Source of the DNA: an uncultured Eggerthellaceae bacterium
Lineage (GTDB): Bacteria > Actinomycetota > Coriobacteriia > Coriobacteriales > Eggerthellaceae
DNA: 6,659 nucleotides
Assembly (NCBI GenBank): GCA_948829205.1
Contig: CAQLOA010000081.1
Location: 1 to 6,659 of the forward strand
Reading direction: 5' to 3'
Of the stretch, positions 6,274 to 6,659 are shown piece by piece. The position numbers were made by a program, and so were the translations under genes. The notes under the pieces are model-generated. The model was not told where the DNA came from. It was given only the letters and a program-made list of their open reading frames with translations, and searched no databases. Position 1 is the stretch's first letter, and every line of letters begins with the position of its first letter.

Positions 6274-6295
6274 TCACGGGATAACAGGAGTAACA

Positions 6296-6487
6296 ATGTC
6301 GAAAGTATGTGAAATCTGCGGCAAGCATCCGGTGGCAGGACGCAACGTCAGCCACTCCCACAAGGTGTCCAACCGCGTCTTCCGCCCCAACATCCAGAAG
6401 GTCACCATCCGCGACACCAAGGGCCACGTCCGCAAGGCCAACGTCTGCGCAAGCTGCATGAAGGCCGGAAAAGTGGAGCGCGCATAG
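6296..6487 (+). CDS. rpmB: 50S ribosomal protein L28 (zinc-ribbon form)
   Basis: A 63-residue L28 protein, normal length. The sequence opens MSKVCEICGKHPVAGRNVSHSH, the L28 signature, continues with NRVFRPNIQKV (26-36), and ends ANVCASCMKAGKVERA. Two CxxC pairs, Cys5/Cys8 and Cys51/Cys54, form the zinc ribbon, so this is the zinc-binding (C+) version rather than the zinc-free paralogue many actinomycetes induce under zinc starvation. L28 is a component of the large ribosomal subunit needed for its assembly. The start is set by AGGAG five bases upstream. The gene stands alone on the plus strand with its own promoter and terminator, divergent from the asp23 block; the frame is open upstream to 6161, but that part lies largely before the predicted transcription start. 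Confidence 0.97.
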   Translation: MSKVCEICGKHPVAGRNVSHSHKVSNRVFRPNIQKVTIRDTKGHVRKANVCASCMKAGKVERA

Positions 6488-6610
6488 GCCGCTCTCGAAC
6501 CCTTACGTTCGAAAAGCCTCCCGCAAGGGAGGCTTTTTTTGTTGCATTCGTATGGTAGGGGGCCGAAGGGGCCGTGTGCAGGGCAAAACGCTAAAGGTTC
6601 GAGAGCGGCC
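6487..6610. repeat. Inverted repeat enclosing the rpmB terminator
   Basis: GGCCGCTCTCGAACC at 6487-6501 recurs as its exact reverse complement at 6596-6610. Allowing one mismatch and one gap, the arms extend to 6487-6509 and 6587-6610. The left arm includes the last base of the rpmB stop codon. The enclosed 77 bases hold the terminator hairpin and a smaller GGCC stem (6561-6573). A separate 10-base direct repeat GGCCGTGTGC occurs at 6570-6579 and 6607-6616. The family and origin of the repeat are unknown to me. Confidence 0.75.
6512..6540 (+). terminator. Strong rho-independent terminator of rpmB, possibly bidirectional
   Basis: An 11-bp perfect stem (AAAAGCCTCCC at 6512-6522, GGGAGGCTTTT at 6527-6537) closes on a GCAA tetraloop and runs into a T tract ending at 6540. 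On the opposite strand the same stem is followed by TTTTC, so it may also stop the convergent gene. A 6-bp hairpin (TCGAAC / GTTCGA, 6495-6512) sits immediately before it. Confidence 0.93.
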
Positions 6611-6615
6611 GTGTG

Positions 6616-6659
6616 CTAGAGGTCGGAGTCGATTATGAGCAGGCGCTTGCAGTTGGGAC
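6616..6659 (-). CDS. Possible 3' end of a convergent minus-strand gene, partial
   Basis: On the minus strand the last bases of the window read in one frame as PNCKRLLIIDSDL followed by TAG (stop at 6616-6618). Only 13 complete codons are available. Twelve of the 13 end in G or C, matching the coding style of the neighbouring genes, and the hydrophobic-strand ending is plausible for a cytoplasmic protein. The gene continues beyond the right edge and would converge on rpmB, sharing the terminator region. The product cannot be identified from this fragment. Confidence 0.45.
   Translation of the reverse strand, partial: PNCKRLLIIDSDL

Noticed and set aside
6161..6295. Upstream in-frame extension of rpmB
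   Set aside because: It spans the predicted promoter and leader, and L28 proteins begin at the MSKVCEICGK position.
6590..6612. GGTTCGA resembling a tRNA T-loop
   Set aside because: No acceptor, anticodon or D-arm can be built around it; it is part of the inverted repeat.

Overview
The window is high-GC bacterial chromosome with strong preference for G or C at third codon positions. Gene content and order suggest an actinomycete-type genome: a DAK2/FakA-like gene, recG, rsmD, a short SepIVA/DivIVA-like coiled-coil gene, then DUF177. An Asp23 gene just upstream of the DAK2 gene and a single zinc-ribbon L28 gene would suit the class Coriobacteriia (Eggerthellaceae-like). That placement is inference from gene order and protein style, not a database match.

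Layout: one minus-strand block runs from right to left. It starts at a divergent promoter region (about 6082-6295) with an Asp23/Gls24 protein (5734-6081), a FakA/YloV-like DAK2 protein (4034-5686), RecG (1845-4037) and RsmD (1277-1843). The last three are tightly packed: fakA and recG overlap by four bases (ATGA), and recG and rsmD are one base apart. After a 112-base gap carrying a likely extended -10 promoter comes a short SepIVA-like coiled-coil gene (694-1164), then a rho-independent terminator, then DUF177/YceD (59-604). Bases 1-58 hold a probable promoter and a small hairpin leading to a gene outside the window, by gene-order precedent possibly rpmF. On the plus strand, rpmB (6296-6487) has its own promoter, a structured leader and a strong terminator. 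The last 44 bases look like the 3' end of a convergent minus-strand gene.

How the genes fit together: this is housekeeping DNA for ribosome biogenesis (RsmD, YceD, L28), replication-fork rescue (RecG), fatty-acid/phospholipid metabolism (FakA-like) and envelope or division functions (Asp23, SepIVA-like). I see no mobile element, CRISPR array, tRNA, rRNA, toxin-antitoxin pair or defence system, and no convincing undescribed multi-gene system.

The best leads are small. A 15-base perfect inverted repeat, extendable to about 23 bases, encloses the rpmB terminator and places the same sequence after both convergent stop codons. A short palindrome overlaps the rpmB promoter. RecG has a roughly 30-residue acidic insertion and DEQQ in place of DEQH. 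The usual coaD gene is missing between rsmD and the SepIVA-like gene.
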